DNA of 64,000 bases, from the NCBI RefSeq assembly GCF_013201075.1, contig NZ_CP053708.1:1057501-1121500 (forward strand), given 5' to 3'. Position 1 is the stretch's first letter. Every line of letters starts with the position of its first letter. Source of the DNA: Lichenicola cladoniae (GTDB taxonomy: Bacteria > Pseudomonadota > Alphaproteobacteria > Acetobacterales > Acetobacteraceae). The notes beneath the pieces were generated by a model, which saw only the letters and a list, made by a program, of their open reading frames with translations, did not search any database and had not been told where the DNA came from. Below are positions 1 through 8,719 of the stretch, in pieces. Made by a program: the position numbers and the translations under genes.

Positions 1-168
1 CTTGCTGATGCCGGGCAGGCTGCGCTGCAGTTCTCCGGTGCGGCAACTCCCGCCATGCAAGGTGTGGAGCGCATGCAGCACCATGCTGGACCATTTGACG
101 CTGAACAGCTCCAGCACCCGGCGTGGTGCGCAGGTTTCCTGATGGACGGTCTCGTCGGTATCGCTCAT
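1..168 (-). CDS. HxlR-family transcriptional regulator (N-terminal part, cut by window edge)
   Basis: The minus strand reads from ATG at 168 through base 1 with no stop, giving 56 residues. After a short polar lead the sequence VLELFSVKWSSMVLHAL and then GELQRSLPGISK matches the first helices of HxlR winged-helix regulators, whose usual form is 'l.gKWt..IL..L..G..RF.EL.r.l.gIs...L'. HxlR proteins are dimeric regulators often transcribed divergently from a redox or detoxification enzyme that they control, and here the neighbour is a divergent short-chain reductase 104 bp away. The recognition helix and dimer helix lie outside the window, so the ligand type cannot be judged. Confidence 0.82.
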   Translation of the reverse strand, partial: MSDTDETVHQETCAPRRVLELFSVKWSSMVLHALHTLHGGSCRTGELQRSLPGISK

Positions 169-183
169 CGATGGAGACCCAAT

Positions 184-209
184 GGTGCCTATGTCCCTGA
201 ACGGTGCCT
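184..209. promoter_or_regulatory. Direct repeat GGTGCCT x2 in the HxlR/reductase divergent spacer
   Basis: The heptamer GGTGCCT occurs at 184-190 and 203-209, a 19-bp period, inside the 104-bp spacer between the HxlR gene and the reductase. A repeat of about two helical turns in a regulator/target spacer could be a binding site. Seven bases can recur by chance in GC-rich DNA, so this is only a candidate. Confidence 0.25.
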
Positions 210-272
210 TCTAGACGCGAAGCGCCCGGATGGCCACCTAATCATCCGCAACAACAGGAGAGGCCTCGGCTC

Positions 273-1337
273 ATGACGGAAACCGCACTGATCGTCGGCT
301 CGAGCGGCATCGTCGGCAACAACCTGGCTCGCCATCTGGTAGGCAAGGGCTGGCAGGTGCATGGGCTCGCACGGCGTCCGACCGCCATCGAAGGTGTGCT
401 CCCGGTCGCGGCCGACCTGCTCGATCCAGCCGCGCTGCGCACTGCCCTCGCCGGGCTGCGTCCGACACGCGTGTTCGTGACGACGTGGATGCGTCAGCCC
501 ACGGAAGCCGAGAACATCAAGGTCAACGGCACCATGGTGCGCAACCTGCTCGACGCGGTGTCGCCGGCTGGTTCGGTGGAGCACGTGGCGCTGGTCACCG
601 GCCTCAAGCACTATCTCGGTCCGTTCGAGGCATACGGAAAAGGCGTCCTGCCCGCGACGCCATTCCGCGAAGAGCAGCCGCGGCTCGACGTCGAGAACTT
701 CTACTATGCCCAGGAAGACGAGGTTTTCGCGGCTGCGGCACGAGACGGCTTCGGTTGGAGCGTGCACCGTCCGCACACGATCATCGGCTACGCCGTCGGC
801 AACGCCATGAACATGGGCACGACGCTCGCCGCCTACGCATCGATCTGCCGCGCGACCGGGCGGCCGTTCCTGTTCCCGGGCTCGGCGATGCAGTGGAACG
901 GGCTGACCGACATAACCGATGCCCGCGTGCTGGCACGCCAGCTCGAATGGGCGTCCACCACCCCGGCAGCACGCAACGAGGCGTTCAATATTGTGAACGG
1001 CGACGTGTTCCGCTGGAGCTGGATGTGGCCGCGCATCGCCGGCTGGTTCGGCCTCGACGCCGCTCCGTTCCCGGGCCAGGGAACGCCGCTGGAGCAACAG
1101 CTCGCCGATGCCGCCCCGATCTGGGCGGACATCGCCGGCAAACACGGGCTGGTCGAACCGGACCTGGGACGCCTGGCATCCCCCTGGCACACCGATGCCG
1201 ATCTGGGCCGTCCGATCGAGGTCGTCACCGACATGTCCAAGAGCCGCAAGCTCGGCTTCCTCGACTATCAGCCGTCCGACGAGAGCTTCTTCGACCTGTT
1301 CGCCCGCCTTCGCGAGGAGCGGCTCATTCCGCAATAG
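273..1337 (+). CDS. PRISE-like short-chain dehydrogenase/reductase (progesterone 5beta-reductase/iridoid synthase family)
   Basis: A 354-residue atypical SDR. The N-terminal GSSGIVGNNLA is the NADPH-binding glycine motif in the PRISE form, followed by HGLARRP, whose Arg pair fits NADPH. The PRISE active-site motifs are intact: TGLKHYLGPF carries Lys112, and the NFYYAQED element carries Tyr144-Tyr145, the 32-residue Lys-Tyr spacing expected from the plant enzymes. WSVHRPHTIIGY and NEAFNIVNGDVFRW are further family blocks. These enzymes reduce activated C=C bonds of enones or enals; the bacterial substrate is not evident. The start is ATG 273, preceded by AGGAG at 256-260; longer in-frame starts lack a ribosome site. 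It is divergent from an HxlR regulator, which probably controls it. Confidence 0.85.
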   Translation: MTETALIVGSSGIVGNNLARHLVGKGWQVHGLARRPTAIEGVLPVAADLLDPAALRTALAGLRPTRVFVTTWMRQPTEAENIKVNGTMVRNLLDAVSPAGSVEHVALVTGLKHYLGPFEAYGKGVLPATPFREEQPRLDVENFYYAQEDEVFAAAARDGFGWSVHRPHTIIGYAVGNAMNMGTTLAAYASICRATGRPFLFPGSAMQWNGLTDITDARVLARQLEWASTTPAARNEAFNIVNGDVFRWSWMWPRIAGWFGLDAAPFPGQGTPLEQQLADAAPIWADIAGKHGLVEPDLGRLASPWHTDADLGRPIEVVTDMSKSRKLGFLDYQPSDESFFDLFARLREERLIPQ

Positions 1338-1359
1338 GAACCGCCGGGGCAGGGCCGTA

Positions 1360-2166
1360 TCAGCCGGGCCTGCCCCTCAATGCCTCGACCGCCCGATCGC
1401 CGAGGGCGGGATCGCCGACTGCCAGCACGCTGCCGTCCCCATCCTCGCGCAGACGGTCGCCGTTCCAGTCGGTAACCCGTCCGCCGGCACCCTCGATCAC
1501 CGGAACCAGCGCGGCCCAATCCCAGATCTTCATGTCGCGCTCTGCAATGATGTCGATATGGCCGAGCGCCAGCAGCCCGTAGGCGTAACAATCTCCGCCC
1601 CATGACGTACGGCGAACGCCGGCCTCCAGCGCGTCGAACCGGGGTTGGGTCGCACCGTCCATCATGGCCGGCGACGTGCATGAAAGCTCAGCCTCGTTCA
1701 GCGACAAGCAGGACCTGGTGCCGGCCGCGCCGCCGAACGGCCCGGCAAAATGGGTCGGCTCGCCGGCGACACCGACCCACCGCTCGCCGGTGATCGGCTG
1801 GTCGATGATGCCCAGCACCGGCACCCCGTCCATCAGCAGCCCGACCAGTATGCCGAACGTGGGACGTCCGGTGATGAAGGCGCGGGTGCCGTCGATCGGA
1901 TCCAGTACCCAGCGCAGCCGGGCATCCGGACGGTCGAGACCGAACTCCTCGCCGAGGATGCCGGCTTCGGGAACCCGCTGGGACAGCAGGGTGCGCATGG
2001 CCTGCTCGGCATTGCGATCGGCCACAGTGACCGGGCTCTGGTCGCCCTTGAGTTCGGCGCCGAGGCCACTGCGAAAGAACGGCCGGATCACCTGTCCCGC
2101 AACCTCGACGGCCGCGATCGCCGCCGCCAGAAGCCGGTCGCGATCGCCCAACCCGACTACGCTCAC
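1360..2166 (-). CDS. hisN: Inositol monophosphatase-family phosphatase, probably histidinol-phosphatase
   Basis: A 268-residue Mg-dependent phosphatase. The metal-site blocks are all present: GEEFGLD, WVLDPIDGTRAFITGRP (the DPIDGT motif) and WDWAALVPVIEGAGG. The 'DPIDGTRAFI.G' form is the version found in histidinol-phosphatases of the HisN type, the last-but-two step of histidine synthesis, although 3'-phosphoadenosine or inositol phosphatases share much of it. The start is GTG at 2166, which overlaps the stop of the upstream cytochrome gene as GTGA, so translation is probably coupled. No other his gene is in the window, so the histidine role rests on the motif alone. Confidence 0.75.
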   Translation of the reverse strand: MSVVGLGDRDRLLAAAIAAVEVAGQVIRPFFRSGLGAELKGDQSPVTVADRNAEQAMRTLLSQRVPEAGILGEEFGLDRPDARLRWVLDPIDGTRAFITGRPTFGILVGLLMDGVPVLGIIDQPITGERWVGVAGEPTHFAGPFGGAAGTRSCLSLNEAELSCTSPAMMDGATQPRFDALEAGVRRTSWGGDCYAYGLLALGHIDIIAERDMKIWDWAALVPVIEGAGGRVTDWNGDRLREDGDGSVLAVGDPALGDRAVEALRGRPG

Positions 2167-3044
2167 GGGGCGTCGGACAGCGAGCGCAGGTAGGCAATGA
2201 CCGCGGCCCGCGTCGCGTCGTCCGGAATGCCGGCAAAGGCCATCTTGGTGCCGGGGGCGAACGCGCGCGGATGTTTCAGCCACGGGTCCAGCGTCTCGCC
2301 GGTCCATTTGTCGTGTCGGCTCGTGAGTGCCGCCGAGTAGGTGTAGTCGCTGCCCTGGCCGATGGCGCGGCCATAGACGCCGTACAGGTTGGGCCCGACC
2401 ATGGCGCTGCCGCCCTTGTCGAACGAGTGGCAGGCACTGCATGACGCCGCGGCCTCGGTTTCGCCCGTCTTGATGGTCGCCGCATCCGCCGGGCCGGCGA
2501 CGACGGCCTGCACCGCGGCGACGGGCTTGAGCGCCGCTGCAGCGGGCGCCGACAGGGTGATCAGGTAGGCGATGACGTCGGCGCGCTCGGACTCGTCCCG
2601 GATACCGGCAAAGCCCATCTTGGTGCCCGGCGCGAACGCCTGTGGCCGGGTCAGCCAGGCATCCAGGCGCTCCGGGGTCCAGTTGCCGCCCTTGCTCTTC
2701 AGCACGTCCGAATAGTCGTAGTCGGCGACGGCGGCGATCCGGGCGCCGGCGATCCCGTGCAGGTTCGGACCGACCAGCGTCTGGCCGCCCGCGTCGAAGC
2801 TGTGACAGGCGGCGCACTGCGCTCCGGCGGACGCTTCGCCCTTCGCCGCGGAGGCCTGCTTGAGCAGGCTGTCGATCGAAGGATGCTGCGGAGTTGCCGA
2901 GGTCTCGTTGCCGGCAATGCGGAATGCCGGTTCGGACGGCGGCATCGCGTGCACCATGGCCGCGCCGGCGAGGTCGGCGGCACCGAATGCGAGCACCGCG
3001 CACAGCAGGGACGCGGCGATCTTGTTGAGCTCTTTGCTATCCAT
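2163..3044 (-). CDS. Diheme class I cytochrome c (tandem domains)
   Basis: A 293-residue exported protein. An N-terminal hydrophobic segment (about residues 8-33, ending AAMVHAMP) is a signal peptide or membrane anchor. Two heme sites follow: CAACH near residue 76 and CSACH near residue 201. Each is followed by VGPNL.G and, about 50 residues later, by FAPGTKM, whose Met is the likely second axial ligand. The halves are clearly a tandem duplication. Such CycM-like cytochromes carry electrons to terminal oxidases, and a cytochrome next to pheA is a familiar alphaproteobacterial arrangement. The start is ATG 3044, chosen because it opens the signal sequence. The stop overlaps the phosphatase start. 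Confidence 0.88.
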   Translation of the reverse strand: MDSKELNKIAASLLCAVLAFGAADLAGAAMVHAMPPSEPAFRIAGNETSATPQHPSIDSLLKQASAAKGEASAGAQCAACHSFDAGGQTLVGPNLHGIAGARIAAVADYDYSDVLKSKGGNWTPERLDAWLTRPQAFAPGTKMGFAGIRDESERADVIAYLITLSAPAAAALKPVAAVQAVVAGPADAATIKTGETEAAASCSACHSFDKGGSAMVGPNLYGVYGRAIGQGSDYTYSAALTSRHDKWTGETLDPWLKHPRAFAPGTKMAFAGIPDDATRAAVIAYLRSLSDAP

Positions 3045-3183
3045 CGAAGACCGACCCGATCTCTCGCCAGTCATTACTGAACCGGGCCGTCCCGGGCGCT
3101 TCCTTGCGATCGGGGGAAGCCTATGGGATGCAGCCACAGCGAACAACCCGGCCCCGGACCGCTTTCCGGTGAAGATTGATCCC

Positions 3184-4050
3184 ATGAACCCTGCGGTCCC
3201 GCCCCCTCCCGGCAGCACGCCCGGACCGATCGCCTTCCAGGGCCGGCCCGGCGCCTATTCCGACCTGGCCTGCCGCACCGCCTATCCGGGACGTGCCACC
3301 ATGGGGTGCGAAACGTTCGCCGACGCCATCAAGGCGGTGCATGACGGCGCGGCGGACCTGGCGATGCTGGCCTGCGAGAACAGCCTCGCCGGACGGGTGC
3401 CGGACATCCATTCGCTGCTTCCGGAGAGCGGCCTGCATATCGTGGGCGAGCACTTTCAGCGTGTGGAACACTGCCTGCTCGGTGTGCCCGGCACCGCGAT
3501 CGGCGATGTCCGGCGACTGCATACGCACTCCGTCGCGATGGCGCAGGTGCGTCGCCTGATCGACGAGCTGGCACTCGAGCCGGTGATCGAGTTCGACACT
3601 GCCGGTGCGGCAGAACTGGTCGCAGGCTGGGGCCGGAAACAGGATGCGGCGATCGCCTCCTCGCTGGCGGCGGAGCTGAACGGGCTGGTGATCCTGCGCC
3701 GCAATGTCGAGGACGCGGCGCACAACACCACCCGCTTCTATGTGACTGCGCGCGAGCCGCTCTCGCCGCCGCCCGGACAGTCGGGGACGATGACGACGAT
3801 CCTGTTCCGGGTCAGGAACGTCCCAGCCGCGCTCTACAAGGCGCTCGGCGGCTTCGCCACCAATGGCGTCAACATGACCCGCATCGAGAGCTACATGCTC
3901 GACGGCTTCTTTTCGTCGACGCAGTTCCTGCTCGAGGTGGATGGCCACCCGGAGGATACCGGTCTGGCCAGGGCGATCGACGAGCTACAGTTCTTCTCGA
4001 CGGCCCTCAAGATCCTCGGCAGCTACACGAGGTCGTCGTTTCGCGGCTGA
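3184..4050 (+). CDS. pheA: Prephenate dehydratase
   Basis: A 288-residue monofunctional prephenate dehydratase, converting prephenate to phenylpyruvate in phenylalanine synthesis. IAFQGRPGAYS opens the PDT domain, and the catalytic NTTRF motif (Thr about 183) is intact. A C-terminal ACT domain (about 195-280) carries GVNMTRIESYM, the regulatory segment that binds phenylalanine in homologues; it reads ESYM where enteric proteins have ESRP. There is no chorismate mutase domain, as usual in alphaproteobacteria. The start is ATG 3184, directly before the proline-rich lead to the PDT domain. It is divergent from the diheme cytochrome gene across 139 bp. Confidence 0.93.
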   Translation: MNPAVPPPPGSTPGPIAFQGRPGAYSDLACRTAYPGRATMGCETFADAIKAVHDGAADLAMLACENSLAGRVPDIHSLLPESGLHIVGEHFQRVEHCLLGVPGTAIGDVRRLHTHSVAMAQVRRLIDELALEPVIEFDTAGAAELVAGWGRKQDAAIASSLAAELNGLVILRRNVEDAAHNTTRFYVTAREPLSPPPGQSGTMTTILFRVRNVPAALYKALGGFATNGVNMTRIESYMLDGFFSSTQFLLEVDGHPEDTGLARAIDELQFFSTALKILGSYTRSSFRG

Positions 4051-4104
4051 TGATAACGCCGGCCTGCCACGTCCCCCATGTCGCTTGCCTACCGCTCCCA
4101 CCGA

Positions 4105-5313
4105 TCATGCCAGCGGGGCATCGCAATCCGATACGGGGCGGCGGCGTACGCGCCGTTTACGGTCCCAGATCATCACGCCGGTTACCGCGAGCCCGGCGGT
4201 GGCCAGCCCAGCCAACGCCACGAGAATGCGGCCGGCCAATCCAAGAATCTGCCCGCTATGCCAGGGGAACTGGATCTGCATGACCAGGTCTCCGATGCGT
4301 CCGCCGCCGGGCATCTCTATTTGCGCCACACGTCCGGTCTGCGTGTCTATGGTCACCGTAGGCCGGCCGAGACCGGTACCGCGTTCGCCTGCCGATTGAA
4401 AAAAGAACACGCTCGCCAGATGCGCGGCCGGCATCATGAACACACCGCCCGCGTCGACAGGCCAACCCTGCCTGTGCACCAGCTTGTTGGCTAGGGCGAC
4501 GATCGCGTCGAGGTCGGGATCGGGGTGTGCCGTACCCGCGTCCGGTGGTGTGGCCGGGCGTGCAACCGGCAGCAGGTGGGTCACCATCGGGTGGAATAAC
4601 GGTCTATCGAGCGCGATCGCGAAACCGCTGATCGCGATGCCGAGCAGCACCAGCCAGAGCCAGAGTGCGACGGCGCGATGCAGGTCGAACACCAGCCTGA
4701 AGCCGCGGCGTGCGCTGTCGATCCGCCAGGCGCGTCGCCAGCCGCGCAGCCACTCGGCCGCACGACGCCGCACGTCGCGCCTCCGGACAGGCGGCAGCGT
4801 CAGCAGGAGGCCGACGATGCAGTCGATCGACCAGAGCGCCGACAGCAATCCCATGATCCACTGCCCGGTCGCGCCGAGACCGATCGTGTAGTGGAAGCGA
4901 TAGAGGAACGGGATGATCGCGCGGCGCGAGAAACAGCACGCGTCGGATTTGCGCCCGCCGAGCAGGTCGCCGCTGGCAGGATCGAGGAACAACTCGTTCG
5001 CTGCCAGGACGAATGGGCGGCCGGTCGCCGGATCGGTGCGTGGCTGGACATAGGCGCGAACGCTCTGCCCGTCCGGCGGATGAAACAGCATGTAGCCCAG
5101 TTGCGTCTGCGGCGCCTGCGCCTGCAGGCGTCGCACGAGTGCTGCCGGGGAGAGCGTCGCCCCGGGCAGCCGCGCATCGAACAGGTCGGGATTGAGTTGC
5201 GCGTCGATGGCATCGTGGAAGGCGGCGATGCTGCCGGTCAGCCCCGCCATGGTGACGAAGCCAGCCAGCAGCAGACCCATCCATCGATGCGCGCGTAGCA
5301 GCCACGGGCGCAT
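4105..5313 (-). CDS. PepSY-associated transmembrane protein, putative ferric-siderophore reductase
   Basis: A 402-residue inner-membrane protein with four main hydrophobic segments: one after HRWMGLLLAGF, one at GQWIMGLLSALWSIDCIVGLLLTL, one at VALWLWLVLLGIAISGF and one at ILVALAGLATAGLAVTGVMIW. Conserved histidines (HRWMG, FHDAID, FHYTIG, FDLHRAVA) match the heme-ligating positions of PepSY_TM reductases such as FoxB/PiuB, which are proposed to reduce iron released from siderophores. It starts 11 bp after the TonB receptor on the same strand, so the two are probably one Fur-controlled transcript. ATG 5313 is chosen over upstream in-frame codons that would run into the receptor gene. Confidence 0.82.
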   Translation of the reverse strand: MRPWLLRAHRWMGLLLAGFVTMAGLTGSIAAFHDAIDAQLNPDLFDARLPGATLSPAALVRRLQAQAPQTQLGYMLFHPPDGQSVRAYVQPRTDPATGRPFVLAANELFLDPASGDLLGGRKSDACCFSRRAIIPFLYRFHYTIGLGATGQWIMGLLSALWSIDCIVGLLLTLPPVRRRDVRRRAAEWLRGWRRAWRIDSARRGFRLVFDLHRAVALWLWLVLLGIAISGFAIALDRPLFHPMVTHLLPVARPATPPDAGTAHPDPDLDAIVALANKLVHRQGWPVDAGGVFMMPAAHLASVFFFQSAGERGTGLGRPTVTIDTQTGRVAQIEMPGGGRIGDLVMQIQFPWHSGQILGLAGRILVALAGLATAGLAVTGVMIWDRKRRVRRRPVSDCDAPLA

Positions 5314-5324
5314 CGGACGCCGGA

Positions 5325-7469
5325 CTACCAGCGGTAGGTCAGGCCGCCGAAGGCGGTGCGCTGATAACCGTAGGCGCACCATGTGCCGTAGTAGCAGGAG
5401 GAAACGTATTTACGGTCGAGCAGGTTGTCGATGTTGATGTAGCCTTGCAAGCCTTTCAGCGCCGGTACCAGGTGGCCGACATCGTAGCGCAGGGCGAGAT
5501 CGAACAAGGTGACGTCCGGAACCGCAAAGCTGTTGGTGCTGTCCAGAGTCTTGCCGACATAGCGCGCGCCGCCACCGACCGACAGGTTCGCGAGCCTGCC
5601 CGACGGCACCGTGTAATAGGCCCAGGCGGAGGCCTGGTTATGCGGCACCGCCGGGAGGCGCTTGCCGGTCAGCCCGGAGGTATCCCGCGTGTAATATGCG
5701 TTGATGTAGGTGTAGCTGGCGACCAGTTGCAGATCGCGGGTGATGTCGGTGCGCGCCTCGACCTCGAAGCCGCGGGAGCGCGCGGTGCCGGTCTGGATCG
5801 AGAGCAGCGGGTTGTTTGGTGCCGGCGTCGTCAGGTTCTCGCGGGTGATGTCGAACGCGGCGGCGGTGAAGAAGCCGTTGAAGCCACGCGGCTTGTATTT
5901 GACGCCCGCCTCGTACTGCCGTCCCCGCTCGGGCACGAAAGGCTTACCGTTCGCATCCGTCCCTGCAATCGGCGAGAAGGATTCCGAGTAGCTGATATAT
6001 GGCGCGATGCCGTTCGGAAACACATAGGTCAGGCCGGCGCGGCCGGTGAAGGCCGCGTTCCATTGCGCTGTCCGACCACCCGAGTCAGGTGTGCGGGTAC
6101 TGCTTCCGACCCAGTCGCGCCGTCCAGACAGCGTCAGCACGAAACCGGCATAGCGGAGCTGATCCTGCAGATAGACGCCGTACTGGCTCTGCGTGACGTC
6201 CGTCTTGGTTCGGGCGGGCTGGGTTATCGGGAGCGTATAGTCCGGCGCAAAGATGTCGATCGAAGGTGCGGTTCCAAAACCCGTGCGGTAGGCGCTGTCG
6301 AGATGTTGGTAGTCGAAGCCCGCGAGAGCGACGTGCGAGACCGGCCCTGTCGAAAAACGCGCTTCGGCGGCGTTGTCCGTCGCATACTGGTCCGACCATT
6401 CGGTCGACGCGGCTATTCCGCGGTCGAGCGTGCGATGGTCGTCTTCGAGTCCGGAACTATAGACACTGGCGTAGTCCATGTTGACACGGAACCAGCGCGA
6501 GTTGCTGCGCAACGTCAGCCAGTTATTGACCTGTCGTTCCGCCTTGAGCCCGACCGATAGCTGCGTACGGTCGAATTTCTCGAAGTTGAGGTCTCCATCG
6601 TAGAAATCGACCGAGACGCTGCCGAACGGATTGTACAGCACGCTGGCCCCGGCCGGCACGCCGCCATAGGACGTGCTGCGTGGCTCGTGCTGGTAGAGGC
6701 CGAGCAGCGTGATGTCGGTGCGGGCATCCGGACGCCAGGTGAGGGCGGGCGCCACTTCGATACGCTGGTCCTTGGTATGCGCGACCTGTCCATCCTGCGT
6801 GCGGGCAAGGGCGGTGAGCCGGTAGCTCCAGTGTCCGGCATGGTCGATAGGACCGGAGAAATCGCCTGTCGCCTGGGCATGGCGGAAATTACCGAATTCC
6901 ATACCGATCTCATGAAGTGGCGTGGTGGTCGGCAGCTTGGCGGTCTGGTCGACCAGGCCGCCTGCCTGCGCCTGGCCATAGAGCACCGAGACCGATCCCT
7001 TCAGCACATCGACCCGGTCGAGCAGGTAGGGATCAACCTGCGGTGCGGCATACTCGCCGTTCGTGAGCAGCTTGAGACCGTTATAGTAGGTGTCCGCGTC
7101 GAACCCGCGGATCGAGAACATGTCGTAGCGTGTCGCGGTGCCTCCGCGCGTCTCGGTGGTCACGCCGGACACGTAGCGCAGCGCCTGGTTGAGGGTCTGC
7201 ACGTCCTGCTCGCGCAGGACTGCCTGCGTAACGACCGAGATGGATTGCGGCGTCTCGAGCAGCGGTGTCGACGTCTTGGTCCCGGCCGAACTGGTTTGCG
7301 GCACCACGCCATGCGTCTCGCCGCGGACCAGCAGATATTCCATGGCGTCGGTCGGGATCGTCTCGCCCTGTGCGCAGGTCGCACCCTGGAGGGAGGCTCC
7401 GGCAAGCAGCGCGGCGGGGGCGAAGCGCACGAGAAGGGTGCGGCGCGGCCGGGAGCAATCCATGAACAT
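5325..7469 (-). CDS. TonB-dependent siderophore receptor
   Basis: A 714-residue outer-membrane receptor. A signal peptide (about residues 1-33, ending TCAQG) is followed by a plug domain with TPQSISVVTQ, FSIRGFDADTYYNGLKL, VDVLKGSVSVLYGQ and a GG.V.Q.AKLP element. The 22-strand barrel ends in AFGGLTYRW, a typical C-terminal aromatic signature. The pattern is that of ferrichrome-type (FhuA/FpvA-like) siderophore receptors; the ligand is not deducible. The first ATG (7469) has AAGG five bases upstream; ATG 7463 is an alternative. A Fur-like box sits 13 bp upstream, and the PepSY membrane protein follows in the same direction. Confidence 0.9.
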   Translation of the reverse strand: MFMDCSRPRRTLLVRFAPAALLAGASLQGATCAQGETIPTDAMEYLLVRGETHGVVPQTSSAGTKTSTPLLETPQSISVVTQAVLREQDVQTLNQALRYVSGVTTETRGGTATRYDMFSIRGFDADTYYNGLKLLTNGEYAAPQVDPYLLDRVDVLKGSVSVLYGQAQAGGLVDQTAKLPTTTPLHEIGMEFGNFRHAQATGDFSGPIDHAGHWSYRLTALARTQDGQVAHTKDQRIEVAPALTWRPDARTDITLLGLYQHEPRSTSYGGVPAGASVLYNPFGSVSVDFYDGDLNFEKFDRTQLSVGLKAERQVNNWLTLRSNSRWFRVNMDYASVYSSGLEDDHRTLDRGIAASTEWSDQYATDNAAEARFSTGPVSHVALAGFDYQHLDSAYRTGFGTAPSIDIFAPDYTLPITQPARTKTDVTQSQYGVYLQDQLRYAGFVLTLSGRRDWVGSSTRTPDSGGRTAQWNAAFTGRAGLTYVFPNGIAPYISYSESFSPIAGTDANGKPFVPERGRQYEAGVKYKPRGFNGFFTAAAFDITRENLTTPAPNNPLLSIQTGTARSRGFEVEARTDITRDLQLVASYTYINAYYTRDTSGLTGKRLPAVPHNQASAWAYYTVPSGRLANLSVGGGARYVGKTLDSTNSFAVPDVTLFDLALRYDVGHLVPALKGLQGYINIDNLLDRKYVSSCYYGTWCAYGYQRTAFGGLTYRW

Positions 7470-7481
7470 GACGCCTTAGTT

Positions 7482-7500
7482 GATATTGAGAACCATTCGC
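7482..7500 (-). promoter_or_regulatory. Fur box upstream of siderophore receptor
   Basis: Read on the minus strand, the 19 bases GCGAATGGTTCTCAATATC match the Fur consensus GATAATGATAATCATTATC at 13 positions. The site lies immediately 5' of the receptor start and no gene reads away from its other side. It predicts iron-repressed expression of the receptor and PepSY gene. Alphaproteobacteria can use Irr or RirA as the main iron regulator, but many keep Fur-like sites. Confidence 0.6.
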
Positions 7501-7798
7501 GTTTGAGGGTCTAGACGTGATCCTGCCGCCCCGCAAGGCGGTCGGGTCAGGTCGGGCGCGTAATCATCTCGCAGGGTTGCAGCCTCGCTGCGCAGGATAC
7601 CGCGTGCGCCGGTTTGCACCCGGTCCGGATCGAGTACCTGAGATCGGGTTTCTGCGTGACTGCGGGCTGGACGATCGCAAAGCCGCGATTACGTCCACAC
7701 CACCGCCTGCAATGCCGGCGCATCATCCCGCATCGGCTTGCAAGCTGTTGCGACAGCGCAAGAGGAGTGGGGCGGTGACCGCAATATTCGGTCGCCGG
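7501..7798. other. Intergenic stretch with no recognised gene
   Basis: About 300 bases lie between the siderophore-receptor promoter and the end of nudC. Frames here are open only as GC-rich shadows and lack family motifs. I see no tRNA, hairpin with a T-run or repeat. The left edge must hold the receptor promoter. Confidence 0.5.
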
Positions 7799-8719
7799 TC
7801 AGCCTTCGCTCAACCAGCTTTCGACCAGCCTGCGCGCGATGGCGCTCGGTCCCGGCATGTCGAAGCCTTGTGTTTCATGGTCGAGCACCTGTGCGCGGGT
7901 GAGCCATCGCGCCTCGGCGATTTCGCCCGGGTCGATCGTCAGCTTCATCTCGAGCGCCTCGGCATGAAAGCCAAGCATCAGCGATCCGGGAAAAGGCCAT
8001 GGCTGGCTCGAATGGTAGCGCACGTTCCGAACGGTGACGCCGACCTCCTCGAACACCTCGCGGGCCACGGCCTCCTCCGCACTCTCGCCCGGCTCCAGGA
8101 ACCCGGCGAGGGCCGACAGCACCCGCGAGTTCGGCGGGAACCGTGTTCCCCGCGCCAGCAGCGCATGGTCGCCGTGCTGGACCAGCATTATCACCACCGG
8201 GTCGGTGCGCGGAAAATGCTGGTGGCCCTGTGGGCAGCAGAGGCGATGGCCGCCTTGCTCCGGATGGTTCGGGAGGCCGCAGACGCCGCAGAACCGGTGC
8301 GTCGAACGCCAGTGCAGCATGCCGCGCACCTGCGCCAGGAGTGCCGCCTCCTCTGCCGGGAGCAGCGGCGCCAGCGGGCGCAGCTCCTCGAAACTCCAGA
8401 TGTCCGGCCAGTCGGGGCGCACTGGTTCGTCGAGTTCGCTTATATCCACTGTGAACAACGGCACAGCGCCGTCGAGGCCAAGGAAGATCCACGGAAACTG
8501 CTCGAGCCCGATCTGCGCCGGGCTCGGCATCGCCACGCGGATGCTGTCCGGCGCGAGCCGCTCCATCAGGTGCCGACCGCGCCAGAACGGCAGCAGGCGG
8601 CGTACGGGATCGGCGAGATAGCCCGCGATCGCATCCTCGTCCGCGCGCGAATTGGCGGCGCGGTCGATCCTGCTGCCGGCGTAGAAATTAACGATGGGCG
8701 AGAGCCTGTCGCCTGCCAT
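7799..8719 (-). CDS. nudC: NADH pyrophosphatase / RNA decapping Nudix hydrolase
   Basis: A 306-residue NudC. It has the middle zinc ribbon (CGVCG followed by LCCPQGH), the Nudix box GFLEPGESAEEAVAREVFEEVG and the NudC-specific SQPWPFPGSLM signature just after it. The enzyme cleaves NAD(H) to NMN(H) and AMP and removes NAD caps from RNA 5' ends. The fourth zinc ligand position reads CC.QGH rather than the usual C..C spacing, a small deviation. The start is ATG 8719; a longer open frame upstream overlaps the SRP RNA gene and lacks similarity. It is divergent from ffs-dnaX. Confidence 0.93.
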   Translation of the reverse strand: MAGDRLSPIVNFYAGSRIDRAANSRADEDAIAGYLADPVRRLLPFWRGRHLMERLAPDSIRVAMPSPAQIGLEQFPWIFLGLDGAVPLFTVDISELDEPVRPDWPDIWSFEELRPLAPLLPAEEAALLAQVRGMLHWRSTHRFCGVCGLPNHPEQGGHRLCCPQGHQHFPRTDPVVIMLVQHGDHALLARGTRFPPNSRVLSALAGFLEPGESAEEAVAREVFEEVGVTVRNVRYHSSQPWPFPGSLMLGFHAEALEMKLTIDPGEIAEARWLTRAQVLDHETQGFDMPGPSAIARRLVESWLSEG

